The notes below the pieces were generated by a model, which saw only the letters and a program-made list of their open reading frames with translations, was not told the DNA's origin and searched no databases. Shown here piece after piece: positions 5,523 through 5,855 of a stretch of DNA of 5,855 nt; the stretch's first letter is position 1; each line of letters begins with the position of its first letter. This DNA comes from Acidimicrobiia bacterium (GTDB taxonomy: Bacteria > Actinomycetota > Acidimicrobiia > Acidimicrobiales > Ilumatobacteraceae). The position numbers and the translations under genes were made by a program. The DNA lies in NCBI GenBank assembly GCA_010025655.1, contig RGSV01000075.1:1-5855 (forward strand). Reading direction: 5' to 3'.

Positions 5523-5855
5523 ATGCAGATCGCCGAAAAGCACTTCGTGAACGGTGCGCGACTCGTCGGGCCCTGGCCCGAACACTGCGACACCCTCGTC
5601 GTCGGCATGGGCTGTTTCTGGGGCGCCGAGCGCAAGTTTTGGCAAGCGCCGGGTGTGTATTCGACGGCGGTTGGTTACGCGGGTGGCGCAACACCCGAAC
5701 CCACGTACAAAGAGGTCTGCAGCGGTCGTACCGGCCACGCCGAAGTGGTGCTCGTGGTGTTCGATCGCATGCGTGAGATCGGCATCACGAACGTCACCGA
5801 CCTTGGGTCGCTCGAGAACGCGTCAGCCCAAACGGGCGTCGCCATCGTGCAGGGC
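5523..5855 (+). CDS. msrA: peptide-methionine (S)-S-oxide reductase MsrA, N-terminal part, fused to a foreign tail
   Basis: MsrA reduces methionine-S-sulfoxide in damaged proteins. The first 81 residues are convincing: [14 protein letters not shown] (7-20), [13 protein letters not shown] (28-40) with catalytic C31, [18 protein letters not shown] (48-65) and [16 protein letters not shown] (66-81) with the active-site-type E74. Normal MsrA continues with a segment of the kind P-x-x-x-x-Y-x-x-L, then HDPTQ and GTQYRS. None of that appears in any forward frame after 5765. The frame instead continues [20 protein letters not shown] and runs off the right edge. As read, the product would lack about half of MsrA and not be functional. 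The ATG is 9 bp after the methyltransferase stop, with no clear Shine-Dalgarno, so it may be in the same transcription unit. Confidence 0.85.
   Translation, partial: MQIAEKHFVNGARLVGPWPEHCDTLVVGMGCFWGAERKFWQAPGVYSTAVGYAGGATPEPTYKEVCSGRTGHAEVVLVVFDRMREIGITNVTDLGSLENASAQTGVAIVQG
5766..5855 (+). pseudogene. possible rhodanese (PspE-like) C-terminal fragment joined to msrA
   Basis: The last 30 codons read as a helix-strand segment, [16 protein letters not shown], then a tail ending VAIVQG. This resembles the C-terminus of PspE-like single-domain rhodaneses (pattern L-x-x-x-G-[YF]-x-x-V-x-x-x-G-G-L...V-x-G). The catalytic-Cys loop of a rhodanese would lie upstream and is absent. Identification rests on about 25 residues and is tentative. 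It may be foreign DNA joined during assembly. Confidence 0.4.

Noticed and set aside
4590..5738. 382-residue minus-strand frame
   Set aside because: It is antisense to the clearly conserved methyltransferase and msrA, and His/Arg/Ala-rich as expected for a shadow in GC-rich DNA.

Overview
The window looks like chromosomal DNA from a high-GC Gram-positive bacterium, most likely an actinobacterium and possibly of the Acidimicrobiia type. The basis is the compact gene order infC-rpmI-rplT-tsnR, which is the order seen in mycobacteria, together with GC-rich codon use and strong GAAGGAG ribosome binding sites. The lineage is an inference from protein and context recognition, not from a search.

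Left part (1-2932, + strand): the 3' portion of a large two-nuclease-domain protein of the DUF2779 type is open at the left edge. It is followed after 67 bp by rmuC, a membrane-anchored coiled-coil protein with a nuclease-like fold. Both suggest DNA or RNA processing and genome maintenance. rmuC ends tail-to-tail with a short minus-strand gene (2946-3278) for a 110-residue helical protein of unknown function. A strong stem-loop sits exactly at the convergent ends.

Middle (3279-4737): a 258-bp divergent spacer leads into infC (IF3), rpmI (bL35) and rplT (bL20), a classical translation operon. The infC leader is the most interesting part of the window. It has a long nested hairpin, a second helix that would cover a perfect AGGAGG Shine-Dalgarno, and a seven-codon TTG-initiated mini-ORF behind that Shine-Dalgarno. 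The TAA stop of the mini-ORF overlaps an ATA codon that is the best candidate for the infC start. No ATG, GTG or TTG exists in the infC frame early enough to include the conserved IF3 N-terminus. infC is known to use a non-AUG start (AUU) for autoregulation in Escherichia coli, so this could be an actinobacterial version with added coupling.

Right part (4734-5855): a SpoU/TrmH-family rRNA 2'-O-methyltransferase gene follows rplT, probably translationally coupled to it, perhaps from a CTG that overlaps the rplT stop. An msrA gene begins 9 bp later. Its protein matches MsrA only to about residue 81 and then becomes, in frame, something resembling the C-terminus of a PspE-like rhodanese. This is either a contig-end misjoin or a real recombination junction.

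No tRNA, rRNA, CRISPR array, insertion sequence or phage gene was seen.
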